Assembly (NCBI RefSeq): GCF_009749385.1
Contig: NZ_WBIN01000010.1
Location: 163,367-227,366, forward strand
From: Agromyces allii
GTDB lineage: Bacteria > Actinomycetota > Actinomycetes > Actinomycetales > Microbacteriaceae
Direction of reading: 5' to 3'
DNA: 64,000 nucleotides
Shown here: positions 1 through 9,157 of the stretch, piece after piece
Numbering within the stretch: position 1 is the stretch's first letter
Layout of the letters: every line of letters starts with the position of its first letter
Notes under the pieces: generated by a model
Told to the model about the DNA's origin: nothing
Seen by the model: the letters and a program-made list of their open reading frames with translations, nothing else
The model's database searches: none
Program-made: the position numbers and the translations under genes

Positions 1-615
1 CGACGGCATGGTCGCCGAGAACAGGGCGACCTGCTTGTCGTCGGGGGTGTCGGCGAGGATCGTCTCGACGTCTTCGGCGAAGCCCATCTTGAGCATCTCG
101 TCGGCCTCGTCGAGCACGAGGTACTTGAGCTCCGAGAGGTCGAGCGTGCCCTTGTCGAGGTGGTCCATGATGCGACCGGGCGTGCCGACGACGATGTGCA
201 CGCCGCGGCGCAGGGCCGAGAGCTGCACGCCGTAGCCCTGTCCGCCGTAGACGGGCAGGATGTGCACGCCGCGCATGCGCGACGCGTACTTCTCGAACGC
301 CTCGCAGACCTGCAGGGCGAGCTCGCGCGTCGGAGCGAGCACGAGCGCCTGCGGGGTCTTCTGGGACTCGTCGAGTCGGGCGAGGATCGGCAGCGCGAAG
401 GCGGCCGTCTTGCCGGTGCCGGTCTGGGCCAGGCCCACGACGTCGCGCCCTGCGAGGAGGGTCGGAATGGTAGCGGCCTGGATGGCCGAGGGAGTTTCAT
501 AGCCGACGTCGGAGAGGGCCTTGAGTACGGCGCCGTCGAGTCCGAGGTCGGCGAAGCTGATCGCGGCGGGCTCTTCAGGAGCCTCGGCCACGACGGGGTT
601 TTCGCCGGAAGTCAC
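1..615 (-). CDS. DEAD-box ATP-dependent RNA helicase (N-terminal part)
   Basis: ATP-dependent RNA unwinding for rRNA or mRNA remodelling in the cytoplasm. The 205 visible residues carry the helicase core 1 motifs in order: a Q motif (YETPSAIQ), Walker [25 protein letters not shown] and SAT. The helicase core 2 and C-terminal tail lie beyond the left window edge. The start is GTG at 615; an in-frame TGA six bases upstream excludes any longer start. It is a member of the CsdA/DeaD/RhlE group, but the missing C-terminus prevents finer assignment. Confidence 0.93.
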   Translation of the reverse strand, partial: MTSGENPVVAEAPEEPAAISFADLGLDGAVLKALSDVGYETPSAIQAATIPTLLAGRDVVGLAQTGTGKTAAFALPILARLDESQKTPQALVLAPTRELALQVCEAFEKYASRMRGVHILPVYGGQGYGVQLSALRRGVHIVVGTPGRIMDHLDKGTLDLSELKYLVLDEADEMLKMGFAEDVETILADTPDDKQVALFSATMPS

Positions 616-727
616 ATTTCAGCCTAGTCCTGTCGCCTGTGAGGCGGCAGGGTGCGCCCTGGGCGGCTCGGTCGGTGGTACCGTGGCGCGGATTTCACCG
701 TTGAAACGCGCCCGAGAACGAGGACCC

Positions 728-1819
728 ATGAGCCGCCCCGACGACCCCGCCGCCGCCCCGACCGTCGGCGTCCGCGCCGGCCGCTTCGTCGCCGAGCGCG
801 AGCTCACCTCGACGGTCGCCCTGTGCGGTCCCGATGGGCGCCTCGACCCCGCGGCCGTCGGCTGGACCCGCACCCCGCTGCACGACACCTCGGGCATCGA
901 CGGACGCCGGGTGTGGGGCCGCAACAAGCGCTGGGAGTACTGGGGCGTGATGACGCCGACGCACGTGCTCGCCGTCACCGTCTCGTCGATCGACTACGCG
1001 GCGGTGCACGCCGTGCTCGTGTACGACCGTCGCGATGGGCGGGTGATCGACCGCACCGCGATCGCGCCGTTCGGTCGCGGGGCGACCCTGCCCGCGTCGC
1101 TCGGCGACGGCCCGGCGGCGGCCCGCGCCCGCGGGCTCGCGATCGACATCGCCGACGCGCAGCGCGACGGCGTCGACGGCACGCTGCTCAGGGCGACGGT
1201 CTCGGGCGCCGAGGGCGTGCGGTTCGAGGTGTTCGCCGAGCGACCGGCGGGGCACGAGGCCCTCGGCGTGGTCGTGCCCTGGTCGAGCACGCGCTTCCAG
1301 TACACCGTGAAGGATGTCGCGCGCCCGGCGACCGGCTGGGTCGAGGTCGACTCAGCGGCCGGGGTCGAGCGCACCGAGGTCGTGGCCGGCGAGAGCTGGG
1401 CCGTGCTCGACCACGGCCGCGGGCGCTGGCCGTACCGCATGGTCTGGAACTGGGGCGCCGGCTCCGGCACGGTCGACGGCCGCACGGTCGGGCTGCAGCT
1501 CGGCGCCAAGTGGACCGACGACACCGGTTCGACCGAGAACGCCGTCGTCGTCGACGGGCGCCTGCACAAGATCGGCGAGGAGCTCGACTGGGTCTACGAC
1601 GAGGCCGACTGGCTCGCGCCGTGGCGCGTCCACGGCGCGACGGCCGACCTGCGATTCGAACCGTTCTGGGATCGCGTGAGCGCGACCGAGCTCGTCGTCT
1701 TCGGCTCGCACGGGCACCAGTGCTTCGGCTCCTGGTCGGGCTGGGTCGAGGTCGACGGCGAGCGGCTCGAGGTCGACGGGCTGGTCGGCTGGGCCGAGGA
1801 CGTGCGCAACCGCTGGTGA
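728..1819 (+). CDS. DUF2804 domain protein
   Basis: 363 residues, close to the usual DUF2804 length, covering the whole domain. Visible family traits are the early GRNKRWEYWG segment, a Trp/Gly-rich middle and the C-terminal FGSHGHQCFGSWSGWVE segment. The molecular function of DUF2804 is not established. ATG at 728 was chosen because a GAGG purine run lies just upstream; the longer upstream reading runs back through the divergent helicase promoter. No signal peptide or membrane segment is visible, so it is probably cytoplasmic. It is divergent from the helicase and convergent with the next gene. Confidence 0.85.
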   Translation: MSRPDDPAAAPTVGVRAGRFVAERELTSTVALCGPDGRLDPAAVGWTRTPLHDTSGIDGRRVWGRNKRWEYWGVMTPTHVLAVTVSSIDYAAVHAVLVYDRRDGRVIDRTAIAPFGRGATLPASLGDGPAAARARGLAIDIADAQRDGVDGTLLRATVSGAEGVRFEVFAERPAGHEALGVVVPWSSTRFQYTVKDVARPATGWVEVDSAAGVERTEVVAGESWAVLDHGRGRWPYRMVWNWGAGSGTVDGRTVGLQLGAKWTDDTGSTENAVVVDGRLHKIGEELDWVYDEADWLAPWRVHGATADLRFEPFWDRVSATELVVFGSHGHQCFGSWSGWVEVDGERLEVDGLVGWAEDVRNRW

Positions 1820-1942
1820 GGGCGAGTGGATGCCGCGACATCCGCGCTTCAGGCGAACACGCGCTGCTCAGGATGTTGCGCGCCGAATCGGCCTGACTCG
1901 CGTTCGTTTTCCTGATCCGAGGGCGAGCGGATGTATCGGCGG

Positions 1943-2959
1943 CTACAGCGCGAGCAGCCGCTCGGTGTCGCCGAACACCTCGAGCCCCGCGCACGCCGCG
2001 GTGCCGGCGAGCAGCACCCGCCCGTCGTGGTCGAGGTGGCGGAACGCGATGCTCGCGTCGAGCGTCTCTTCGACCCGCTGGTGCATCGCCGTGCGGAGCG
2101 GCGCGTGCAGCAGTCCGCCGCGCACGCGCTCGGCGTCGAGCTCGAGCACGCCGTCCGGCCCGGTGACGCTCCAGCGCACGTGGGTGTCGTCGATCGAGAG
2201 GCGCGTCTCCTTCGAGCGGTTGTACGTGGTCCACCGGTGGAGGCGGCCGCTGTGGCGCAGCCCCACGATCGAGCCGCGGAACGCCCGCCCGAGCCACGGG
2301 ATGATCGCGATCGAGGCGATGAGCGAGGCATCCGTTCCGTCGCCGATCTCGGTGTCGAGGTGGTTGCTGGCCATCCACACGTACCCGGCCGGGAACGCCT
2401 TGCCCCAGTCCTTCTCGAGGTAGCCGCGGCCGCCGTCGAAGCTCGCGGGCCGGCCCTCGATCTCGATCTCGCCGGCGAGGCCGTGCCCGAACGAGACGAT
2501 GCCGTGGAAGCACTCCATGGCGGGCACGAGGCCGTACCAGCCCATGATGCCGGGCTCGCGCGCGGTGACCGGCCACGGCTCGAGCGGGGTGGCGTAGGCG
2601 ATCTCGCCGCGCAGCTGCGGCAGGTCGAGGGTCATGCCGCTGGGCGAGAAGCGGTTCGGTCCGACGCGCACGTCGAACTCCCGGTCGGATGCCGCGAACT
2701 CGCCGACCTCGAACCGGTGGTACCAACTGCGCCCGGTGAGTCCGTCGAGCACCTGCACGAACGCCTCGTCGGTGCTCGCCCCGGTCGTCGAATCGGCGCC
2801 GATGCCCCGGAACACCCCGGGGATCACGGCCCACCGCTGTGCGCGGTCGGCCGTGACCACCTTGTTGTACCAGCCCTCGAAGTAGCCCTTCGTCACCCCG
2901 TCGCCGTGGAACGCCTCAGGGTGACGCACTCCACGCACATAGGCCGCCGGGCTCCGCAT
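1943..2959 (-). CDS. Tocopherol cyclase-family protein
   Basis: 338 residues resembling the tocopherol cyclase family (PF14249 type): an N-terminal KGYFEGWYNKVV segment near residue 25 and the GGRGYLEKDWGKAFP motif in the middle, both hallmarks of the fold. Plant members cyclise prenylquinols; bacterial homologues are common but their substrates are mostly unknown, so only the family is called. No signal peptide. It is convergent with the DUF2804 gene, with 123 bases between their stops and no clear terminator hairpin there. It ends 22 bases from the MMPL gene stop on the same strand but upstream of it in transcription, so they are separate units or readthrough neighbours. Confidence 0.75.
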   Translation of the reverse strand: MRSPAAYVRGVRHPEAFHGDGVTKGYFEGWYNKVVTADRAQRWAVIPGVFRGIGADSTTGASTDEAFVQVLDGLTGRSWYHRFEVGEFAASDREFDVRVGPNRFSPSGMTLDLPQLRGEIAYATPLEPWPVTAREPGIMGWYGLVPAMECFHGIVSFGHGLAGEIEIEGRPASFDGGRGYLEKDWGKAFPAGYVWMASNHLDTEIGDGTDASLIASIAIIPWLGRAFRGSIVGLRHSGRLHRWTTYNRSKETRLSIDDTHVRWSVTGPDGVLELDAERVRGGLLHAPLRTAMHQRVEETLDASIAFRHLDHDGRVLLAGTAACAGLEVFGDTERLLAL

Positions 2960-2980
2960 GGGGCGAGCCTAGGGCCCGGC

Positions 2981-5572
2981 TCACGCCTGGTCGAGAGCCG
3001 GTTCCGCTTCTGCAGCGGGCTCGCCCGCGGCATCCGCCCCGTCCTCGACCGTGACGAGGTGGTGGCGACGCTCGAGCGCGGCCCCCTCGACGTCGACGTC
3101 GGGCATGATGCGGTCGAGCCACTTCGGGATCCACCAGGCCGAGCGGCCGAGCAGGTGCATGATCGCGGGCATGAGGAGCATGCGCACGACGAACGCGTCG
3201 ACGAGCACGCCGAAGGCGAGGCCGAAGCCGACCGAGCGGATCATGGTCGAGTCCGAGAACACGAACCCGCCGAAGACCGAGACCATGATGAGCGCCGCGG
3301 CCGTCACGACCGAGCGGCCGGCGCGGAAGCCCTGCGCCACCGCGAGCTTGGCCGACGACCCGTGCACGTACGCCTCGCGCATGCCGGTCGCGAGGAACAG
3401 CTGGTAGTCCATCGCGAGCCCGAACAGGATGCCGACGAGGATCACCGGCAGGAAGCTCAGGATCGGGCCCGTGCTGATGCCGAGCGGGTCGGCGAACCAG
3501 CCCCACTGGAACACCGCGACGATCGCGCCGTACGTCGCGAACAGCGACAGGATGAACCCGCCGGTGGCGATGAGCGGCACGAGCAGCGAGCGGAACACCA
3601 GGATCATGATGAGGAGCGAGAGCCCGACGACCACCGTGAGGTAGAGCGGCAGCACGTCGGACAGCCCCTCGGAGATGTCGATGTTGATCGCGGTCTGGCC
3701 TGCGACGCCGAGCGGGATGTCGCCGTTCACGGGCGGCAGATCGCGCAGGTCCCGCACGAGCTGCTCGGTCGACTCGGCGCTGGGGCCCTCGGCCGGCACC
3801 ACCTGGAACGCCGCGAGGGTGTTGTCGTCGGAGACCGCGATGGGCGCGACGGCGACCACGCTGTCCTGTGCGGCGAGCGTCGAGGCCACGTCGACCTGCA
3901 GCGCGAGCACCTCGTCGTCGGTCGTGCCCTCTGGCAGCTGCGCCGTGACGAGCAGCGGGCTGTTCGCACCGGCGCCGAACTGCTGCTCGGCGACTGTGAA
4001 CGCCTCGTAGGAGGACGAGTCGTGCGGTTCGGTCGAGCCGTCGGGCAGGCCGACGCGCATCGAGAGGGCGGGGATCGCGACGACGAGCAGCGCGACGATC
4101 GCGACGAGGCCGGTCAGCACGGCACGCAGCGTCGACATGGGCTTCACGACGGGTGGCTCGTGCCGGTTGCCCTCGCCCAGGTGGGCGCGCACCTTCCGGC
4201 GGAGGATCCGCATGCCGAGCAGCCCGAGCAGGGCGGGGGTGAGGGTCGTCGAGATGATCACGGCGACGAACACGGCGACCGCGCCGACCGTGCCCATGAG
4301 CCCGAGGAACGGCACGCCCGTGATGTTCAGGGCGAGCAGGGCCACGATCACCGTGGTGCCGGCGAAGACGACCGCGTTGCCCGAGGTGCCGTTCGCGAGC
4401 CCGATCGACTCGACGACCTCGGCGCCCTGGAGGAGCTGCTTGCGGTGCCGGTTCACGACGAAGAGCGAGTAGTCGATGCCGACCGCGAGGCCCAGCATGA
4501 CGGCGAGCATCGGCGTGACCGAGGCCATGTCGACGACGCCCGAGAAGGCGAGCGATCCGAGGATGCCGACGGCGACGCCGAAGATCGCGGTGACGAGCGG
4601 CAGCGATGCGGCGATGACCGAACCGAGCATCACGAGCAGCACGATGGCGGCGATGATGAGGCCGATCGCCTCGCCGACGCCGAAGATCTCGGGGATGCCC
4701 TGCGAGATGTCGGTCGAGAACGAGACCGAGACGCCCTCGATGGGCTCGGACTCGAAGTGGTCGATCACCGACTGCTTCGACTCCTCCGAGAGGTCGAGGC
4801 GCGGCTCGGTGAATGACACGCTCACGAGGGCGGTCGAGCCGTCTTCGGAGACGAGGCGGATGCCGTCGGCGTAGCCGGCGAGCTCGGTGCCGAGCTCGAG
4901 CTGTTCGGCCTGCGTCTCGAGCTCGGTGCGCCCGTCGTCGAGCTGCTGCTGCTGGTCTGCGAGCTGCGCCGTGCCGGCGTCGAGCTGGGCCTGCTGGGCG
5001 TCGAGCTGCGCCTGCTGCGCGTCGAGCTCGTCGGTCGGGGCGCCGGCGGCCTCGGCCTGCTGGCGCCCGGCGTCGAGCTGCGCCTGCGCGGCGTCGAGCT
5101 GGGCCTGGCCGGCCTCCGCCTGCGCCGTGCCCGCGTCGAGCTGCTGCTGGCCCGCATCGAGCTGGGCGGTCGCGTCGTCGATCTTCGCCTGTCCGTCGGC
5201 GAGCTGCTGCTGCTGGTCTTCGAGCTGCTGCTGCGCTTCGAACGGGTCGATGACGTCGGCGACGTCGATCAGGTCGTTCTGGTCGGCGACGAGCGCGCTG
5301 ATCTGCGCCTGCTGGTCGGCCGTGAGCGCCGAGCCGTCGTCGGTCGTGAAAACGACGGTTCCGGATGCCCCGCTGAACTCGGCCAGCTCCTGCTCGAGTT
5401 CGGCGATCACGTCGCCCGAAGCGGTGCCGGGCACGTCGAAGCTCGTCGCGAGGCCCTTGAAGCCGATGAGGAACCCACCGACGGCGATGGCGAGCACCAC
5501 GAGCCAGGCGCCGATGACGACCCAGGCCCGCCTCGCCGAGAACTTGCCCAGTCGGTACAACAGCTCAGCCAC
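2981..5572 (-). CDS. MMPL/RND-family membrane transporter with heptad coiled coil
   Basis: 863-residue inner-membrane exporter of the MMPL (RND) superfamily, probably moving lipids, drugs or similar hydrophobic substrates by proton motive force. One N-terminal membrane helix (residues about 17-38) is followed by an extracytoplasmic loop, then a bundle of about five helices; the pattern repeats in the C-terminal half. Between residues about 113 and 228 lies a nearly pure Gln/Ala/Leu/Asp heptad array (QLDAGQQ, QLDAGTA, QLDAAQA and so on), predicted to form a long coiled coil. The start is GTG at 5572, with AGAGGA seven bases upstream; the nearby ATG at 5587 has no ribosome site. It is divergent from a TetR gene across a perfect palindrome, implying local repression. 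Confidence 0.9.
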   Translation of the reverse strand: MAELLYRLGKFSARRAWVVIGAWLVVLAIAVGGFLIGFKGLATSFDVPGTASGDVIAELEQELAEFSGASGTVVFTTDDGSALTADQQAQISALVADQNDLIDVADVIDPFEAQQQLEDQQQQLADGQAKIDDATAQLDAGQQQLDAGTAQAEAGQAQLDAAQAQLDAGRQQAEAAGAPTDELDAQQAQLDAQQAQLDAGTAQLADQQQQLDDGRTELETQAEQLELGTELAGYADGIRLVSEDGSTALVSVSFTEPRLDLSEESKQSVIDHFESEPIEGVSVSFSTDISQGIPEIFGVGEAIGLIIAAIVLLVMLGSVIAASLPLVTAIFGVAVGILGSLAFSGVVDMASVTPMLAVMLGLAVGIDYSLFVVNRHRKQLLQGAEVVESIGLANGTSGNAVVFAGTTVIVALLALNITGVPFLGLMGTVGAVAVFVAVIISTTLTPALLGLLGMRILRRKVRAHLGEGNRHEPPVVKPMSTLRAVLTGLVAIVALLVVAIPALSMRVGLPDGSTEPHDSSSYEAFTVAEQQFGAGANSPLLVTAQLPEGTTDDEVLALQVDVASTLAAQDSVVAVAPIAVSDDNTLAAFQVVPAEGPSAESTEQLVRDLRDLPPVNGDIPLGVAGQTAINIDISEGLSDVLPLYLTVVVGLSLLIMILVFRSLLVPLIATGGFILSLFATYGAIVAVFQWGWFADPLGISTGPILSFLPVILVGILFGLAMDYQLFLATGMREAYVHGSSAKLAVAQGFRAGRSVVTAAALIMVSVFGGFVFSDSTMIRSVGFGLAFGVLVDAFVVRMLLMPAIMHLLGRSAWWIPKWLDRIMPDVDVEGAALERRHHLVTVEDGADAAGEPAAEAEPALDQA

Positions 5573-5620
5573 GTCGTGTCCTCTCATCGCGATCGCCGGC
5601 ACGATCGACCTCGACATCAT

Positions 5621-5639
5621 ACGAGACGGACCGTCTCGT
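5621..5639. promoter_or_regulatory. TetR operator between mmpL and tetR
   Basis: Perfect inverted repeat with 9-base arms around one central base: ACGAGACGG-A-CCGTCTCGT. It sits in the divergent region 49 bases upstream of the MMPL start and 24 bases upstream of the TetR start. Symmetry, length and place fit a TetR dimer-of-dimers operator controlling both genes. Confidence 0.8.
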
Positions 5640-5662
5640 CTTTCTGTGAGTACCATGTGCAG

Positions 5663-6226
5663 GTGTCCGAGCATCGACGTGGTCCGGTCCGCAGCGAAGC
5701 CGCGCGGGTCGCCATTCTCGAGGCCACCGCCCGCCTGTTCGAGACTCGCGGCTACGACCAGCTCACCATGGAGGGCATCGCTGCCGAGGCGCACGTCGGC
5801 AAGCAGACCATCTACCGCTGGTGGCCCTCCAAGAGCGCGGTCGTCGCCGACTGCATGGTCGAGGGCCTGCTGCTCCGCGAGTACATGTCGCCGCCCGACA
5901 CGGGCGACCTGCGTGCCGACCTCACGGTCTGGATCGGCGGCATCCTGAACTTCCTCGACGGCGGCGGGGCCTCTCTCGTGCGCTCCCTCGTCGCGGCGGC
6001 CATCGACCGGCCGAGCATCGGCGAACGCCTCGGCGAGGCGCTCGGCATCAACCACCTGCTGAACGCCCGCCTCGAGTCCGCAGTGGACGTCGGGCAGTTC
6101 TCGCCGACGCGACCGACGCAGCCGTTCAGCCGGGCGCTCGTCGGCGCGATCGTGCTCCTCGCGCTGGCCGGCGAACCGGCCGAACCCGAGACGGCCGCGC
6201 AGCTCGTCGACGCCGTTCTCGGCTGA
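5663..6226 (+). CDS. TetR/AcrR-family transcriptional repressor
   Basis: 187-residue regulator. The N-terminal helix-turn-helix (about residues 13-55) reads ARLFETRGYDQLTMEGIAAE then VGKQTIYRWWPSKSAVV, typical of TetR; the C-terminal ligand domain is variable. It most likely represses itself and the divergent MMPL transporter through the palindrome at 5621-5639. The start is GTG at 5663 (GTG at 5657 is the alternative). There is no Shine-Dalgarno sequence, but a TACCAT -10-like box at 5651-5656 would put transcription start at the GTG, so the mRNA may be leaderless. Confidence 0.88.
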   Translation: MSEHRRGPVRSEAARVAILEATARLFETRGYDQLTMEGIAAEAHVGKQTIYRWWPSKSAVVADCMVEGLLLREYMSPPDTGDLRADLTVWIGGILNFLDGGGASLVRSLVAAAIDRPSIGERLGEALGINHLLNARLESAVDVGQFSPTRPTQPFSRALVGAIVLLALAGEPAEPETAAQLVDAVLG

Positions 6227-6264
6227 ACCGGCGCGTCCGAGCCGCAGCGCGCCAGACTGGTCCC

Positions 6265-7335
6265 GTGGCCTCCTGGGTGCTGCACGTCGACCTCGACCAG
6301 TTCATCGCTGCGGTCGAGGTGCTGCGGCGCCCCGAACTCGAGGGACTCCCGGTCATCGTCGGCGGTCGCGGCGACCCGACGGAACGCGCGGTCGTGTCGA
6401 CGGCGTCGTACGAGGCCCGCGCGTTCGGCGTCGGTTCCGGGATGCCGCTGCGTATCGCCGCGCGCAAGGCACCCGACGCGGTGATCCTCCCGGTCGACCA
6501 CGACGCCTACACCGAGGCATCCGTCGCCGTCATGTCGACGTTGCGCGCGCAGCCGGGCGCGACCGTGCAGGTGCTCGGATGGGACGAGGCGTTCGTGGGC
6601 GTCGATGTCGACGACCCCGAGGCGTCTGCGAGAGCGATGCAGCGCGCCGTGCTCGATCGCACGCGGCTGCACTGCAGCGTGGGCATCGGCGACACGCTCG
6701 TGCGCGCGAAGATCGCGACCGGGTTCGGCAAGCCGCAGGGGGTGTTCCGCCTCACCGCCGAGAACTGGCTCGAGGTGATGGGCCACCGGCCCACGATCGA
6801 GCTGTGGGGCGTCGGATCGAAGGTCTCGAAGCGGCTCGGCACCCTCGGCATCGCGACGGTGGCCGAGCTGGCCGCTGCCGAGCTCGAGCCGCTGATCGCC
6901 GAGTTCGGTCCGCGGATGGGCGCCTGGTACCGCGAACTCGGCCGCGGCGAGGGCGGCAGCGTGGTCGACGACTCCGAGCGGGTCGCCCGCGGACACAGCA
7001 GGGAGACCACGTACCAGCATGATCTCGTCGAGGCCGCCGAGGTCGAGGCCGCGCTGCGCGTGCTCGCCGAGGCGGTGCTCGACGACGTCGCCGCCGAGGG
7101 GCGACCCGTGATGCGCCTGACGCTCAAGGTGCGGTACGCGCCGTTCCTCACCAAGACGTTCAGCCGCAAGGTGCCGACCACTGCCGATCGCGAGGAGGTG
7201 CTGGCGCACGTGCGCCGGTTCGCCGCCGACCGCATCGAGCCCGCCCGTCCGATCCGACTGCTCGGGCTGAGGGCCGAGATGGAGATGCCCGACGACGCAC
7301 GCGAGAGCGAGACCCCGACGCGGGGCGGGTGGTAG
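6265..7335 (+). CDS. dinB: Y-family DNA polymerase (DNA polymerase IV, DinB type)
   Basis: 356-residue translesion polymerase. The palm starts immediately with VLHVDLDQF (first catalytic Asp), followed by the steric-gate region, and GWDEAFVGVDV carries the second catalytic Asp-Glu pair. Helix-hairpin-helix DNA-binding segments follow (GVGSKVSKRLGTLGIATVAEL, about residues 185-205), then the little-finger domain. The extreme C-terminus (DDARESETPTRGGW) shows no obvious beta-clamp-binding motif, so clamp interaction may be weak or elsewhere. The start is GTG at 6265, 38 bases after the TetR stop on the same strand, so it may be partly co-transcribed with it. Confidence 0.9.
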   Translation: MASWVLHVDLDQFIAAVEVLRRPELEGLPVIVGGRGDPTERAVVSTASYEARAFGVGSGMPLRIAARKAPDAVILPVDHDAYTEASVAVMSTLRAQPGATVQVLGWDEAFVGVDVDDPEASARAMQRAVLDRTRLHCSVGIGDTLVRAKIATGFGKPQGVFRLTAENWLEVMGHRPTIELWGVGSKVSKRLGTLGIATVAELAAAELEPLIAEFGPRMGAWYRELGRGEGGSVVDDSERVARGHSRETTYQHDLVEAAEVEAALRVLAEAVLDDVAAEGRPVMRLTLKVRYAPFLTKTFSRKVPTTADREEVLAHVRRFAADRIEPARPIRLLGLRAEMEMPDDARESETPTRGGW

Positions 7336-7382
7336 TCGGCACGGGTGGTAGCCGGCACCGTCGCGACGTACGGTGGACGCAG

Positions 7383-7398
7383 GGCGCCGTACGGCGCC
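7383..7398. promoter_or_regulatory. 16-base perfect palindrome upstream of poxB
   Basis: GGCGCCGTACGGCGCC reads identically on both strands and ends 25 bases before the poxB start. It may be a regulator site in the poxB promoter or leader. No regulator is linked to it. Confidence 0.4.
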
Positions 7399-7423
7399 GG
7401 CACACCATCCGGGGGGATGACGC

Positions 7424-9157
7424 ATGTCGCAGACGGTCGCCGAACTGTTCGTCGAGACGCTGAAGCGGGCGGGGGTGAGCCGGGTCTGGGGCCTGCCGGG
7501 CGACTCGCTCAACGCGTTCACCGACGCGCTGCGCCGTGACGGCGGCATCCGCTGGATGCATGTGCGGCACGAGGAGACCGCCGCCTTCGCCGCCGCCGCC
7601 GACGCCGCCGTCACGGGCGAGCTCGCGGTCGTGGCCGGCAGCTGCGGGCCGGGGAACCTGCACTTCATCAACGGACTCTTCGACGCGCAGCGCAGCCGCG
7701 TGCCCGTGCTGGCGATCGCGTCGCAGATCCCGTCGTCGGAGATCGGCAGCGGCTACTTCCAGGAGACGCATCCGCAGGAGCTGTTCCGCGAGTGCAGCGT
7801 GTACAGCGAGCTCGTCGGCGACCCCTCGCAGCTGCCGTGGGTGCTCGAGATCGCGATGCGCACGGCCGTCGAGAAGCAGGGCGTCGCGGTCGTCGTCGTT
7901 CCGGGCGACGTGTTCTTCGCCGACGCACCCGCGCGCAGGCCCGGCTCGCCCATCCGCGCCGCGAGCCCGCGCGTCGTGCCCTCCCCCGACGAGCTCGCCG
8001 AGGCGGCCGCGGCGCTGAACGCCGCGGCATCCGTCACGATCCTCGCCGGTGCGGGCGTCGCCGGCGCGCACGACGAGGTGCTCGCGCTCGCCGAACGCCT
8101 GCAGGCGCCCATCGTGCACGCGTTCCGCGGCAAGGAGCACATCGAGTACGACAACCCGTACGACGTCGGCATGACCGGGCTGCTCGGCTTCGCCTCGGGG
8201 TACCGCGCCATGGAGAAGTGCGACGCGCTGCTGATCCTCGGCAGCGACTTCCCGTACCGCCAGTTCTACCCGTCGAAGGCGAAGATCGTGCAGGTCGACC
8301 TGCGCGGCGAGCAGCTCGGACGCCGCACGCCCGTCGACGTCGGCCTCGTCGGCGACGTGCGCGAGACCGCGATCGCGCTGCTGCCGCTGATCGCCGATGA
8401 GCGCAGCCCGAAGCACCTCGAGTCGAGCGTGAAGCACTACGAGAAGACGCGCAAGGAACTCGACGGCCTCGCGAACGACGACGGCAAGGAGCCGATCCAT
8501 CCCGAGTACGTCGCGAAGCTCATCGATCGGCTCGCCGACTCCGATGCGATCTTCACGGCGGATGTCGGTTCGCCCGTCGTCTGGACGGCGAGATACCTGC
8601 ACCTGACGCGCGACCGCCGATTGATCGGTTCGTTCACGCACGGGTCGATGGCCAACGCGATGCCGCACGCGCTCGGCGCCAAGGGCGCGGCCCCCGAACG
8701 CCAGGTCATCGCGCTCGCCGGCGACGGCGGCCTCTCGATGCTCATGGGCGACCTGCTCTCGATCCGGCAGAACGACCTGCCCATCAAGATCGTCGTGTTC
8801 AACAACTCGTCGCTGAACTTCGTCGAGGTCGAGATGAAGGCGGCCGGCATCGTGAACTTCGGCACCGAGCTCGTGAACCCCGACTTCGCCGCGGTCGCCG
8901 AGTCGGTCGGCATCACCGGCATCCGGGTCGAGCGCGGGGCCGATCTCGAGGCCGCGTTGACCCGCGCGTTCGCCGCACCGGGCGCCGCGCTCGTCGACGT
9001 CGTCGTCGCGCGCCAGGAGCTCTCGATCCCGCCGTCGATCACGGCCGCGCAGACGAAGGGGTTCGCCCTCTACGCACTGCGCACGGTCATGTCGGGCCGC
9101 GGCGACGAGCTGCTCGACCTCGCCGACACGAACGTGTGGCGGCGCCTCTTCGGCTAG
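7424..9157 (+). CDS. poxB: Thiamine-diphosphate pyruvate dehydrogenase/oxidase (PoxB type)
   Basis: 577 residues, matching PoxB (about 572). ThDP-dependent oxidative decarboxylation of pyruvate to acetate and CO2, with electrons passed by FAD to quinone at the membrane. The pyrimidine-binding domain is N-terminal, with the activating Glu in HVRHEETAAFAA near residue 50; the FAD-binding middle domain follows; the C-terminal pyrophosphate domain has the ThDP/Mg motif GDGGLSMLMGDLLSI...NNSSLNF. Pyruvate oxidase (H2O2-forming) is a possible alternative. The start follows a GGGGGGATGA ribosome site. Its stop codon overlaps the stop of the convergent MarR gene in a shared CTAG. Confidence 0.87.
   Translation: MSQTVAELFVETLKRAGVSRVWGLPGDSLNAFTDALRRDGGIRWMHVRHEETAAFAAAADAAVTGELAVVAGSCGPGNLHFINGLFDAQRSRVPVLAIASQIPSSEIGSGYFQETHPQELFRECSVYSELVGDPSQLPWVLEIAMRTAVEKQGVAVVVVPGDVFFADAPARRPGSPIRAASPRVVPSPDELAEAAAALNAAASVTILAGAGVAGAHDEVLALAERLQAPIVHAFRGKEHIEYDNPYDVGMTGLLGFASGYRAMEKCDALLILGSDFPYRQFYPSKAKIVQVDLRGEQLGRRTPVDVGLVGDVRETAIALLPLIADERSPKHLESSVKHYEKTRKELDGLANDDGKEPIHPEYVAKLIDRLADSDAIFTADVGSPVVWTARYLHLTRDRRLIGSFTHGSMANAMPHALGAKGAAPERQVIALAGDGGLSMLMGDLLSIRQNDLPIKIVVFNNSSLNFVEVEMKAAGIVNFGTELVNPDFAAVAESVGITGIRVERGADLEAALTRAFAAPGAALVDVVVARQELSIPPSITAAQTKGFALYALRTVMSGRGDELLDLADTNVWRRLFG

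Noticed and set aside
521..727. Upstream extension of the DUF2804 protein
   Set aside because: It runs antisense to the helicase start and adds no family sequence; ATG 728 has a ribosome site.
1931..4816. A 961-codon open frame opposite the cyclase-like and MMPL genes
   Set aside because: It is an antisense shadow in high-GC DNA, rich in Arg/Asp/Glu/His with no recognisable domain; the opposite strand has two clear families.
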